The notes under the pieces were generated by a model that was given only the letters and a program-made list of their open reading frames with translations, did not search any database and had not been told where the DNA came from. Shown here piece after piece: positions 1 to 7,464 of a DNA stretch of 19,054 nt; the first letter of the stretch is position 1; every line of letters starts with the position of its first letter. Made by a program: the position numbers and the translations under genes. The DNA is taken from the NCBI GenBank assembly GCA_030607105.1, contig JAUWFF010000001.1, positions 1 through 19,054 of the forward strand, in the 5' to 3' direction. Source of the DNA: Filomicrobium sp. GTDB lineage: Bacteria > Pseudomonadota > Alphaproteobacteria > Rhizobiales > Hyphomicrobiaceae.

Positions 1-18
1 GCCGCTCATCGAATAAAT

Positions 19-516
19 CTAGAGCGGCCAGTGCGAACCCTTATCCAGCCGCCGGTTCTCGAGCCGTAACTGCCGCTTGACGAACTTTGCCTCACCATCC
101 TCGAAGTTGAAGGTATCTTTATACTTCCCAACGAGAAACAATCGGCTCTCGCCAGAATCTATATGCGAGTTCACTCCATCCAGCATATTTTGATAGATTA
201 CCACCGAGCTGAGGGCCTCCGCGGACTTGCCGTCTTCGGCAACGTCGACCGTGTAAACGGATGTATGCCGATGTAACGGCGAATGGTCAGTATTATGCTT
301 GGGCAGCATGTGCACCATGCTTTCCATTTCCTTCCTGCTGCCCTGCAGGTAAATCATGTCCTTATTGATTTCGGGGCTAAATGACGTAATCGCGTAGTGA
401 AAGCCGGGCGCACAAAGCGAAAGCCAATCATCCCAACGCTGATCGTCAAGCGCTGCCGTCGCCCGATAAATCGTCTCCCGTACCGCTGAAACGGCCTCTA
501 GGTTTTGCTTCTGCAA
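19..516 (-). CDS. msmB: Methanesulfonate monooxygenase hydroxylase small (beta) subunit
   Basis: This 165-residue protein has the look of a ring-hydroxylating oxygenase beta subunit (SnoaL/NTF2-like fold): an N-terminal helix with RATAALDDQRWDDWLSL, a middle part rich in His, and a C-terminal strand region (KRQLRLENRRL). In Rieske oxygenases this subunit is structural and packs against the alpha subunit in the cytoplasm. It lies 137 bp downstream of msmA on the same strand, which matches the known msmA-msmB order and supports the name. The start is a TTG codon at 514-516: it has a strong ribosome site (AAGGAGG on the minus strand, 525-531) eight bases upstream, and no ATG lies near the start. 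Immediately past its stop an ATG at 7-9 (minus) may begin the next gene, expected to be the ferredoxin, but only three codons are visible. The function rests mainly on its partner msmA. Confidence 0.85.
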   Translation of the reverse strand: MQKQNLEAVSAVRETIYRATAALDDQRWDDWLSLCAPGFHYAITSFSPEINKDMIYLQGSRKEMESMVHMLPKHNTDHSPLHRHTSVYTVDVAEDGKSAEALSSVVIYQNMLDGVNSHIDSGESRLFLVGKYKDTFNFEDGEAKFVKRQLRLENRRLDKGSHWPL

Positions 517-653
517 CGGGTCGTCCTCCTTCTTGTGTCGTGTAAGCAGCCGTTCCCGAAACGAGCTACCTCGCGCTCGGTAAGGTGGGCGATACCGCGC
601 GAGGCAAACTCATTGGAAATTCCGAACCAGCCTTTTTGTATTTGTTGACGAGG

Positions 654-1904
654 CTATTCGGCGGCGACAGCTTGCGATGGAGAATAGGCCTTGTCTGGTT
701 CTCGTGGCGAACGGTTCATCCAGCGGCCCCACTCATCATAGTAGTGACGCATGCCGTTTTCGTCATGGATTGTTTGGTTCTCTTGACGGCCATGGAGGAT
801 GTTGCGTGGCTCGGTGCCTGGACGCATGGTCGTTCCTTGTCCCGCCACTCCAATGAGGTCTTCATGCAGGTTCCGACCAAACGGGCCCCAGATAGAATTG
901 TGGTGATTGATCCTTGTAATGCGCTCTTCGGGAGTGTCGCTCTTCAATCCAAGGCCGCGGAACTCGATCATAACCTTATCAGGTCCCAACGGAGTCACGA
1001 CGTCCACGCGCAAGGCGGAGCCCCGCAAATTGAAGTTGAAACCAGGGAACAGGTCGATCATGTACCATTGGTTCGGTGGCAGGTGTGGGAACGACAATTC
1101 TGCGCGACTTTCGAACCCCTCGTAGTTCTCGTAGTTGACTTCGAATGTGCCAACAACGACATGCCCGTGATCGAAGGCTTCATTTTTTCGAGCAAAGTAG
1201 GCGTCGTTGAAACCGGTAACCCGGTTATGATAGTGCATAAAATCATGATAGAACTCACTGTTCGTATCATGCCACAGCTTGTAATTGGTGCCGATCACGG
1301 CCTTGTGGTAATGAAAAACTTCCAAGGGTTCTTCTTCAAGAGTCTCGCGTAGGCATTTGAAGGGCTCACCAGCCCAGTCCTCCAGCGACACGGCTGGATT
1401 ATCGTCAAGGTTCACCCATATAAACCCGCCAAACTTGACCTCACAGCGCAACCGGCGCAGACCCACATCATTCTTGCAGAGACGGTCCTGGTAGCCCTCC
1501 TTTTCGCGGGCGACATAAACACAGTTGCCCTTCATGTCGAACTGCCAAGCGTGGAACATGCAGGTAATGCGTTTTGGGTTACCAGAGGGTTGGCCTTCGA
1601 GAAAGCTACCGGATGGTCGGCGCTCGATGAGCATGCCTCTGTGTGGGCAGACGTTCAGGAATGCGCGGATCTGGTTGTCGGGTCCTCGACAAACAATAAC
1701 TGGTTCCCGCCCAATACTAGTGGTGCGGAAATCATAGGGCTTCGGCAGCTCGCTTTCGTGGCACACGGGTACCCACACCCGCTTGAAGATTTTCTCGTTC
1801 TCTTCTTCGAAGATGCCGTGGTCTGAGTAGATTCGACTGTCGATCCACTCACTATCTTGTAGAGGCGGCGATTCGCGCCACTGACTGTGATTGCGTGCAG
1901 GCAT
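654..1904 (-). CDS. msmA: Methanesulfonate monooxygenase hydroxylase large (alpha) subunit, Rieske non-haem iron oxygenase
   Basis: This 416-residue protein is the catalytic subunit of the oxygenase that converts methanesulfonate, with O2 and reducing power, to formaldehyde and sulfite. The Rieske [2Fe-2S] ligands are Cys86, His88, Cys115 and His118. The gap between the two halves is 26 residues, a C-X-H-X26-C-X2-H pattern that is the published hallmark of MsmA; typical family members have about 15-17. The catalytic iron region follows in the NYKLWHDTNSEFYHDFMHYH stretch (207-226): Glu217 sits where the bridging Asp usually is, His220 is the first His, and the second is His224 or His226. Length agrees with MsmA of Methylosulfonomonas (about 414). 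The ATG at 1904 has GAGGAG about 11 bases upstream. Substrate assignment is by motif and by the sulfonate transporter and sulfite genes around it. A related sulfonate oxygenase cannot be ruled out. Confidence 0.9.
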   Translation of the reverse strand: MPARNHSQWRESPPLQDSEWIDSRIYSDHGIFEEENEKIFKRVWVPVCHESELPKPYDFRTTSIGREPVIVCRGPDNQIRAFLNVCPHRGMLIERRPSGSFLEGQPSGNPKRITCMFHAWQFDMKGNCVYVAREKEGYQDRLCKNDVGLRRLRCEVKFGGFIWVNLDDNPAVSLEDWAGEPFKCLRETLEEEPLEVFHYHKAVIGTNYKLWHDTNSEFYHDFMHYHNRVTGFNDAYFARKNEAFDHGHVVVGTFEVNYENYEGFESRAELSFPHLPPNQWYMIDLFPGFNFNLRGSALRVDVVTPLGPDKVMIEFRGLGLKSDTPEERITRINHHNSIWGPFGRNLHEDLIGVAGQGTTMRPGTEPRNILHGRQENQTIHDENGMRHYYDEWGRWMNRSPREPDKAYSPSQAVAAE

Positions 1905-1975
1905 CCTAACCTATTCTCCTCAATCGATTATTCGCCCGAAACGGGGCGGACACGATGGCAATGGGCGATTGTTAA

Positions 1976-1990
1976 GCTGTCGTCGACAGC
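1976..1990. repeat. 15-bp palindrome upstream of msmA
   Basis: GCTGTCG-T-CGACAGC is perfectly symmetrical, with 7-bp arms around one central base. It lies 72-86 bp upstream of the msmA start. It could be a protein-binding site or, if transcribed, a hairpin in the msmA leader. A second palindrome follows with centres 23 bp apart. Confidence 0.6.
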
Positions 1991-1998
1991 GTCATCGC

Positions 1999-2013
1999 GT
2001 GCAGTTGCTGCAC
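1999..2013. repeat. Second 15-bp palindrome upstream of msmA
   Basis: GTGCAG-TTG-CTGCAC has perfect 6-bp arms and a 3-base centre. It has the same total length as the palindrome at 1976-1990, about two helical turns away, but a different arm sequence, so the two are not copies of one box. Confidence 0.6.
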
Positions 2014-2537
2014 CCGCTCAGGCGAGCCAGAACCACGCGTCGAAGTTCAACTACTTGTGTAACTACTTATAGTATGCACGAATCAACCGGCCAAAGCACA
2101 ATCAAAATTCCCTATAACTGAATCGAAGCTGCAAATCGCCAATCTTGGGTCGAGTGCTAAAAACGATCGGAAACGAGGAAAGCCTGATCAGTAGACTCAG
2201 ATTTTGATAGGCCTCAAAAATCGCCCGATCAATACGAACGATTTTACATGCAGACGACGAATGTTGTGCCATATTGTCGCTCTGGGTCCATGTGACCGCT
2301 CGACCATCAGAACGAAAGGTTAGGCGACCAAGCTATGATTTCGGGCCCGCAACGACCGCCAAGGAACCGCTATTTTACGGCTACCAGCGGACTATGCGAC
2401 GCCCATCTTCGAATAAATAATGGGGCGCACATCCTAATTTGTCGTGCGGAGTGCTCGGACGATCGTCAATTGGGCATGAACACGACATAGAAAAAAATCC
2501 GCTCTCAAATAAAAAAGCCGAAGCATGAGCCCACAGT

Positions 2538-2551
2538 GCGGCATGCGCCGC
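2538..2551 (+). promoter_or_regulatory. Short GC-rich hairpin in the leader of the importer operon
   Basis: GCGGC-ATGC-GCCGC forms a 5-bp all-GC stem with a 4-base loop, ending 22 bases before the GGGAGG ribosome site (2573-2578) of the binding-protein gene. It may affect leader stability or translation. No independent evidence supports a function. Confidence 0.35.
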
Positions 2552-2584
2552 GAATAGAACAAACAGTGCTCAGGGAGGAACGTA

Positions 2585-3688
2585 ATGCCAATGCAATTGA
2601 ATGCTGTAGGAATGGCCGCGCTGCTTGCGGCGGCCTCAATTCTAGCGCCGTCCGCCGCCTCGGCTGTGGATTTCGGCAAGGAGGGAGAAAAGGTCGATCT
2701 CGTCATCGGTTACCAGCCCTACTACACGGAATCATGGTCTGGTGTGGTCAATAATGGCAAGCAGTTTTGGAAGAAACACCTTCCGGAAGGCTCGACCGCC
2801 AAGTTTGAGGTTGGTCTGCAAGGTTCAGTTATTGTCAACGCGATGACTGGCGAAAAACAGCATATCGGCTATATGGGCGACATGCCGGCAATTGCCTCGA
2901 CGTTTCGGAATCTTCCTGACCGAGGTGGCACGGATATTCGGATCGTGGCAGCTCTAGGTACCTCCAAGCAGCAATGCAACATTTTCCTAGTTCGCAACGA
3001 CGCGCCGCAATTCAAAGACGGTAAGGAAGCCGTCAAGTGGATGAATGGGAAAACGACGTCAGCGCCGCATGGTGCCTGCACCGACCGTTTCGCACGGCTG
3101 GCCTTTGAAAAGGCGGGCATTAAGCCGCGTCGCTACCTTAATCAGAACATTGAAGTCATCACGACGAATTTCCGAGCAGGCAAACTTGATGCCGCAGCAA
3201 TCTGGGAGCCCACGGCAACCAAAATCGCCAAGGCCGGCTTGGCTCGGCGGGCGGCCTCTGGCGAGGACTTCGACGCCTACGATGGCGCATTCATGGTCAT
3301 GTTGAACGACCTCATCCAGCAGCGCCCGGATGTAGTCAAAGGCTGGCTTAATGCGGAACTCGACGCGCAACTTTTCCTGGCAGACCTCAATAATGCTGAT
3401 GAAGTGGCGGCCTTGGCAGAGGCGCAGACGGAGCAGATCGATAAGAAAGTTCTATGGGCAGCACTCTATGCAGGCCCGAAAGGTACCACGAAGCTAACGT
3501 TGGATTTCGCGGTAACGGAACGAGCGAAGAAGCTTATCAAGAATGCTACGGCATTCCTCTACAGTCTGCCGAGAAAGCCAGCGGCGACTCCGGAAGTTCG
3601 TGCAGATGGGATTATGCCTCAATTTGCAGAGGAAGTCCTGAAGGCTCGAGGTATCACAGCACCCGTCGGTGAAATCAAGGCCCAGTAA
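2585..3688 (+). CDS. msmE: ABC transporter periplasmic substrate-binding protein, methanesulfonate/sulfonate type
   Basis: This 367-residue protein belongs to the TauA/SsuA/NMT1-like binding-protein group. It starts with a Sec signal peptide (residues 1-28, hydrophobic core followed by PSAASA, cleavage likely before VDFGKEG). No lipobox Cys is seen, so it should be soluble in the periplasm. Family-typical parts are the early YQPYY strand, the GYMGDMPAI loop and the DAAAIWEP motif that lines the sulfonate pocket. It is first in an operon with two permeases and two ATPases and is divergent from msmA, the position described for the methanesulfonate transport gene msmE. The ATG at 2585 has GGGAGG six bases upstream; a second in-frame ATG two codons on is less well placed. 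A strong stem-loop follows the gene. Methanesulfonate as ligand is inferred from context. Confidence 0.85.
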   Translation: MPMQLNAVGMAALLAAASILAPSAASAVDFGKEGEKVDLVIGYQPYYTESWSGVVNNGKQFWKKHLPEGSTAKFEVGLQGSVIVNAMTGEKQHIGYMGDMPAIASTFRNLPDRGGTDIRIVAALGTSKQQCNIFLVRNDAPQFKDGKEAVKWMNGKTTSAPHGACTDRFARLAFEKAGIKPRRYLNQNIEVITTNFRAGKLDAAAIWEPTATKIAKAGLARRAASGEDFDAYDGAFMVMLNDLIQQRPDVVKGWLNAELDAQLFLADLNNADEVAALAEAQTEQIDKKVLWAALYAGPKGTTKLTLDFAVTERAKKLIKNATAFLYSLPRKPAATPEVRADGIMPQFAEEVLKARGITAPVGEIKAQ

Positions 3689-3699
3689 CCTGCTGTGAT

Positions 3700-3736
3700 G
3701 TAGGGCTTCGGTTTCTTGCGCTTGCCGGAGCCCTAC
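3700..3736 (+). promoter_or_regulatory. Intercistronic stem-loop after the binding-protein gene
   Basis: GTAGGGCTTCGG (3700-3711) pairs with CCGGAGCCCTAC (3725-3736) over 12 base pairs with a single U-G wobble and a 13-base loop. It begins 12 bases after the stop codon, in the 157-bp gap before the first permease, and is followed by GTTCTTCT rather than a clean T-run. In ABC operons such structures often protect the binding-protein message or partly terminate transcription so that more binding protein than permease is made. That role is inferred here. Confidence 0.6.
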
Positions 3737-3845
3737 GTTCTTCTAATGAACTGTTGCCAACGCCAAAGCGGTAAGAGCTGATCATCGGCGAGCGCCGTGA
3801 AGCCGCGGGCAACTCAGCTGCCGTGCTGATAACCCGAGAGGGCCC

Positions 3846-4727
3846 ATGAGACAGGAAACTACAGATATGTCCCGGTCAATAGAAGCGCCGACCGGTCTAT
3901 CCATGTTTGTTTACCGTTTCAAAAAGTCACTGCAGACTCCCGATCCCTACCTTACGATCTTCGGTGTTGGTCTGTGGTTGTTTGTCTGGTGGCTCCTTTG
4001 CGAAGGGCTTCGCGTAGACCGTTTCGACAAAATACCCGGTCCCATCGCCGTTTTTACCGAACTCTTTGCTCGGACACCGTTCCAAGGCATATCTATTTTT
4101 ACGCCGGAGTATTACGAACATATCCTCGTAAGCTGCCGGCGCATTGCAATCGCATTCGCTATCGCTACCGGGGTCGGCGTTCCTCTTGGGCTGTTTATGG
4201 GTTGGTCGAAGCGCATTCGTGACTATGCTTTTCCCATTCTCGAAACGCTGCGTCCCATTCCCATCTTGGCTTGGGTGCCGCTTTCGATCTTGATGTTCCC
4301 GGGCTTTGAGGCGCCGGTCATTTTTCTCGCGACATTAGCTTCGCTATTCGTGACCACGCTCAATACCATGCTTGGTGTCGACTCGATTGATGAAGCTTAT
4401 TTCCGGGCTGCGGGTTGCCTAGGCTCCAGCAATTGGGATGTTTTCAAACATGTCGTGGTTCCTGGCGCTCTACCCTACATTTTCACCGGCTTACAAATCT
4501 CCATTGGCGTTGCTTGGTTTTCGTTGGTTGCCGCAGAAATGGTCTCGGGTGACCTTGGGTTGGGTTATCTGATTGTCGACTCCTACATGAACAACGTCAC
4601 GGTTCCGATGGTTATTGGAATGATCACACTTGGGTTTGTCGGCTGGATTACCTCCGTCATGGTGCGTGCCCTGGGGAACTGGCTCATGCAGTGGCACGTT
4701 AAGGCGCTGGCCTTGCAGGGTCGCTAA
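3846..4727 (+). CDS. ABC transporter permease, sulfonate/taurine type (first permease)
   Basis: This 293-residue inner-membrane protein is a binding-protein-dependent permease of the SsuC/TauC group. It has about six membrane segments, starting with the helix at roughly residues 36-53 (YLTIFGVGLWLFVWWLL). The cytoplasmic EAA loop that docks to the ATPase is visible as YFRAAGCLGSSNWDVFKHVV followed by VPGALP near residues 180-205. It is followed by an ATPase, and this pair is repeated downstream, so the transporter is probably a heterodimer of two permeases. The start could be the ATG at 3846 (GAGAGG close upstream) or the in-frame ATG at 3867 with AGGAAA ahead of it; the two cannot be separated by eye. 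The N-terminus before the first helix is about 35 residues. Confidence 0.88.
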   Translation: MRQETTDMSRSIEAPTGLSMFVYRFKKSLQTPDPYLTIFGVGLWLFVWWLLCEGLRVDRFDKIPGPIAVFTELFARTPFQGISIFTPEYYEHILVSCRRIAIAFAIATGVGVPLGLFMGWSKRIRDYAFPILETLRPIPILAWVPLSILMFPGFEAPVIFLATLASLFVTTLNTMLGVDSIDEAYFRAAGCLGSSNWDVFKHVVVPGALPYIFTGLQISIGVAWFSLVAAEMVSGDLGLGYLIVDSYMNNVTVPMVIGMITLGFVGWITSVMVRALGNWLMQWHVKALALQGR

Positions 4728-4763
4728 CTTCCTCGACGCTGAAACAGGCGGCAGCTGGAAAAA

Positions 4764-5642
4764 ATGAATGTCTCTGTATCAAATTTTGACGAGGCTAAAC
4801 GGTCGATGACAGTGTCTCAATCACGCGGCGCCCTCAGCATCCGCAATGTAACGAAGATTTACGATCCCGAGGGCGTGAACGTCATGGCCGTTAAAGATTG
4901 CTCGATGGAGATCGCTGCCGGCGAGGTCTGCATGATCGTGGGGCCATCGGGATGCGGCAAGACAACACTCTTGAATGCAATCGCTGGCTTTCATTCGATT
5001 ACTTACGGCGAGATCCTGCTCGATGGAGAGCTGCTCTGTGGACCCGGGAAGCCAAAGGCGGAGCAGGGCGCGGAGCGCATGGTGGTGTTTCAGCACGGCG
5101 CATTGTTTCCATGGAAGACGCTGGCCCAAAACGTTGCCTATGGACCGATGGTTCAGGGGCGTCTTTCCAAATCGCTTGCTTTGGAGAAGTCTCGTGACAT
5201 GTTAGCTGAGGCTGGGCTCGGGAGCGTTACCGAAAAGTATCCGGGTGAAGTCTCCTCCGGCATGTCGCGTCGCGCCGAGATCGTGCGGGCCCTCATCAAC
5301 GACCCCAAAGTGCTGCTTTTGGATGAGCCTTATCGCGCGATGGACGCCCTGACGAAGTCGATCATGCACGAGTCGCTGCTCGAGACGTACGACCGCACCA
5401 AGGTAACGATCTTCTTCATCACCCATGATCTCGAGGAAGCAATTTTCCTCGGCGACAAGGTGCACATTGTCACCACGCGCCCCTGCCAGCTGAAAAAGAC
5501 TGTGAATGTCGATATTGCAAGGCCGCGATCGTATGAAACTCAATCCTCTGAAGAGTTCAGGCTATTGATGGAGGAAGTGAACGAAGCGGTGCACGAAGAA
5601 GCAATCAAGGCCTTCAAGGCCGGCGAGCGCGAATTAGCCTGA
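4764..5642 (+). CDS. ABC transporter ATP-binding protein, sulfonate type, with degenerate signature motif
   Basis: This 292-residue cytoplasmic ATPase of the SsuB/TauB group powers the importer. Walker A is GPSGCGKTT (60-68), the Q-loop is VVFQHGALFPW with Gln110, Walker B is VLLLDEP with Asp187 and Glu188, and the H-loop keeps its His (ITHDLEEA, His221). The ABC signature is degraded: V-S-S-G-M (163-167) stands in place of L-S-G-G-M/Q, and the following RQR is changed to SRR. The second ATPase (6583-7464) keeps the signature but loses the His, so the two look like complementary halves. Both share a C-terminal tail (HEEA-x-K-x-F-K-x-G) that makes them longer than SsuB (about 255), indicating that they are paralogues. 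The first ATG (4764) gives a 22-residue lead before the domain; an ATG at residue 15 is an alternative start. Confidence 0.9.
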   Translation: MNVSVSNFDEAKRSMTVSQSRGALSIRNVTKIYDPEGVNVMAVKDCSMEIAAGEVCMIVGPSGCGKTTLLNAIAGFHSITYGEILLDGELLCGPGKPKAEQGAERMVVFQHGALFPWKTLAQNVAYGPMVQGRLSKSLALEKSRDMLAEAGLGSVTEKYPGEVSSGMSRRAEIVRALINDPKVLLLDEPYRAMDALTKSIMHESLLETYDRTKVTIFFITHDLEEAIFLGDKVHIVTTRPCQLKKTVNVDIARPRSYETQSSEEFRLLMEEVNEAVHEEAIKAFKAGERELA

Positions 5643-5667
5643 AACATCGAGGAGCACTGCGAGACTC

Positions 5668-6537
5668 ATGACGGACATCGTGCAGCCCAACAATGCTGGA
5701 GTTCAGGCAGCGCCAAAGAAACGATCTCGATTGCAAAAGTTAGCGCAAAACGAGTCGCTGTGGCGCGGCATAACCGCGATTGCCGTTTTCCTGCTCATTT
5801 GGGAAATTGGCGCGCGTTGGGATGAGTGGTTCGGCAAGGAGTGGATGATCCCTGGAGTTGGTCTGATCCCGCCGCCTAGCGATGTCTTTGCCGCTTGGCT
5901 AAAGGTGCTGCCGAAACCAGGCTACTGGGATAGCTGGTATCAAAGCTTCAAACGCGTATTGTCGGGGTTCCTTGTGGCGATGATCGTCGGCATCCCGTTT
6001 GGCTTGGCACTCGCGGTGAACAAATATTTCCGCGATGTCTTCTTCCCGCCCTTTGAAATCCTTCGGCCTATACCCCCATTGGCATGGGTTCCGGCATCGC
6101 TCATTTTCTGGCCGACCAACGAGATGTCGATCGCTTTCGTCACCTTCCTGGGCGCGTTCTTCACAATCGTGATTAACGTCCTCGGCGGCGCACGCACGAT
6201 AGATGTGCGTTACCTTAGGGCGGCCCAGTCTATGGGGGCCTCTCAGTGGGACCTCTTTTCGAAGATAATTCTACCCGGCACATTGCCGTCGATCTTCACG
6301 GGTGCAGCAGTTGGCATGGGCATTACTTGGGAAGTTGTGCTGGCTGCGGAGATGATCTCGGGCGGTGGGACGCAAGGTGGTGGGGGGCTCGGCTTCTTTA
6401 TCTGGAATTCGTACATGGGCGGTTCGCTCGAGCAAATCGTCGTAGGCATGATATCAATCGGCATTGCCGGCTATCTGTCGTCAAGTGCGATCCGGCTGCT
6501 CGGTGACTGGTTCATGCCCTGGCGACGCCTCTTCTAG
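5668..6537 (+). CDS. ABC transporter permease, sulfonate/taurine type (second permease)
   Basis: This 289-residue inner-membrane protein is a paralogue of the permease at 3846-4727. A positively charged N-terminus (KKRSRLQK) precedes the first membrane helix (ITAIAVFLLIWEIGARW). The EAA loop reads YLRAAQSMGASQWDLFSKII followed by LPGTLP. Compared with the first permease it carries an insert rich in glycine (SGGGTQGGGGLGF) after the EAA-following helix, in a loop that is usually short. It starts 25 bp after the first ATPase and is followed 45 bp later by the second ATPase. The GGAG upstream of the ATG is rather far (about 14 bases), so translation may depend on coupling with the preceding gene. 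Confidence 0.88.
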   Translation: MTDIVQPNNAGVQAAPKKRSRLQKLAQNESLWRGITAIAVFLLIWEIGARWDEWFGKEWMIPGVGLIPPPSDVFAAWLKVLPKPGYWDSWYQSFKRVLSGFLVAMIVGIPFGLALAVNKYFRDVFFPPFEILRPIPPLAWVPASLIFWPTNEMSIAFVTFLGAFFTIVINVLGGARTIDVRYLRAAQSMGASQWDLFSKIILPGTLPSIFTGAAVGMGITWEVVLAAEMISGGGTQGGGGLGFFIWNSYMGGSLEQIVVGMISIGIAGYLSSSAIRLLGDWFMPWRRLF

Positions 6538-6582
6538 GCATGACCGCTGCGACTTGAAGATGAAATTAATCGAGGACGGATA

Positions 6583-7464
6583 ATGGCGCAGGACACAATC
6601 GACGCCGAGATTAGCGGTACCCAAGGCGATACGCCTGGTCAGAGCAAGGTGGAAATCCGCCAGGTGTCGAAGGCCTATGGGGATGAGTGGGCGTCGGAGT
6701 CGGTGATTGAATCGCTTTCCGTGGAAATAATGCCAGGCGAGTTAACGGTAATCGTAGGTCCCTCAGGATGCGGGAAGTCAACTCTCGTCAATCTTATCGC
6801 CGGATTTGAGAAACCTGACAGCGGCGAAATCTTGCTCGATGGCAGCAAGGTGAAGGGTCCTGCGCGAGATCGAATGGTGGTCTTTCAAGAAACAGCGCTG
6901 ATTCCTTGGCAGACGACCTATCAAAACATTGTTTTTGGACCCAAATTGCGTGGTGATCTCAAGGGGAAGGCATTGCGCTCGGAAGCCGAACGGCTCCTTG
7001 ACAAAGTAGGACTCGGAGAATTCAAGAACAAATATCCCTTGCAGCTATCGGGCGGAATGCAAAGGCGGGCGGAACTCGCGCGAGCACTTATTAACAATCC
7101 GCGCATCATGATAATGGACGAACCGTTTCGCGGTTTGGATGCCATGTCGCGAGGATTGATGCAGGAGTTCTTTTTGCGCCTGTTTGAGGAAAATCGCCGC
7201 ACAAACCTTTTCGTCACGTCGGAAATTGACGAGGCTATTTTCCTCGCCGACAGAATCATCGTGCTTTCGAACCGCCCTGCTCAGGTCCGAAAGGTCATTG
7301 AGGTCAACTTGCCGCGTCCGCGGGATTACAAGATGCTAAGCTCTGAAGAGGCTTACGCAATCAAGAGGGACGCGATGGAGATTTTGCATGAAGAGGCTAT
7401 GAAGAGCTTCAAGTCAGGCACGAAGTCTGACTTTGCGGAGGCATATGCGAAGTCAGGTCAATAA
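6583..7464 (+). CDS. ABC transporter ATP-binding protein, sulfonate type, lacking the H-loop histidine
   Basis: This 293-residue ATPase is a paralogue of the one at 4764-5642. Walker A is GPSGCGKST (59-67), the Q-loop is VVFQETALIPW (Gln102), the ABC signature is a normal L-S-G-G-M (155-159), and Walker B is IMIMDEP (Asp179, Glu180). The switch histidine expected in the V-T-H-D motif is replaced: the sequence reads V-T-S-E (Ser213; codons ACG TCG GAA at 7215-7223). In a dimer with the first ATPase, one site would combine an intact Walker A/B/His with this normal signature. The other would lack His and meet the degraded signature. The ATG has GAGGA six bases upstream. The C-terminal tail overlaps the next small gene by 20 bp. 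Confidence 0.9.
   Translation: MAQDTIDAEISGTQGDTPGQSKVEIRQVSKAYGDEWASESVIESLSVEIMPGELTVIVGPSGCGKSTLVNLIAGFEKPDSGEILLDGSKVKGPARDRMVVFQETALIPWQTTYQNIVFGPKLRGDLKGKALRSEAERLLDKVGLGEFKNKYPLQLSGGMQRRAELARALINNPRIMIMDEPFRGLDAMSRGLMQEFFLRLFEENRRTNLFVTSEIDEAIFLADRIIVLSNRPAQVRKVIEVNLPRPRDYKMLSSEEAYAIKRDAMEILHEEAMKSFKSGTKSDFAEAYAKSGQ

Larger units (their letters stand above)
1905..2584. promoter_or_regulatory. Divergent control region between msmA and the ABC importer operon
   Basis: This 680-bp stretch has no credible gene and must carry the promoters of both divergent operons. It holds two 15-bp palindromes near msmA (1976-1990 and 1999-2013), a 12-bp-spaced direct repeat of AACTACTT (2049 and 2061), a CTGATCAG palindrome (2184-2191), an inverted repeat TTTTGA-N6-TCAAAA (2202-2219), and a small hairpin just ahead of the binding-protein gene (2538-2551). 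I could not place convincing -35/-10 boxes. No regulator gene sits beside it; the only one in the window is the LysR-type gene at 16118. The base composition is more AT-rich than the flanking genes, as expected for a control region. Confidence 0.6.

Noticed and set aside
585..1352. Long plus-strand open frame (255 residues) opposite msmA
   Set aside because: It lies wholly antisense to the Rieske oxygenase gene, has no ribosome site or family features, and arises from codon bias of the real gene.
2434..2706. Minus-strand 90-residue frame covering the start of the binding-protein gene
   Set aside because: It overlaps the signal peptide region of a well-supported gene and the leader; no ribosome site or homology is seen.
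3846..7464. Two separate ABC importers (one per permease/ATPase pair)
   Set aside because: There is only one binding protein, and the ATPase defects are complementary, which favours a single heteromeric transporter.
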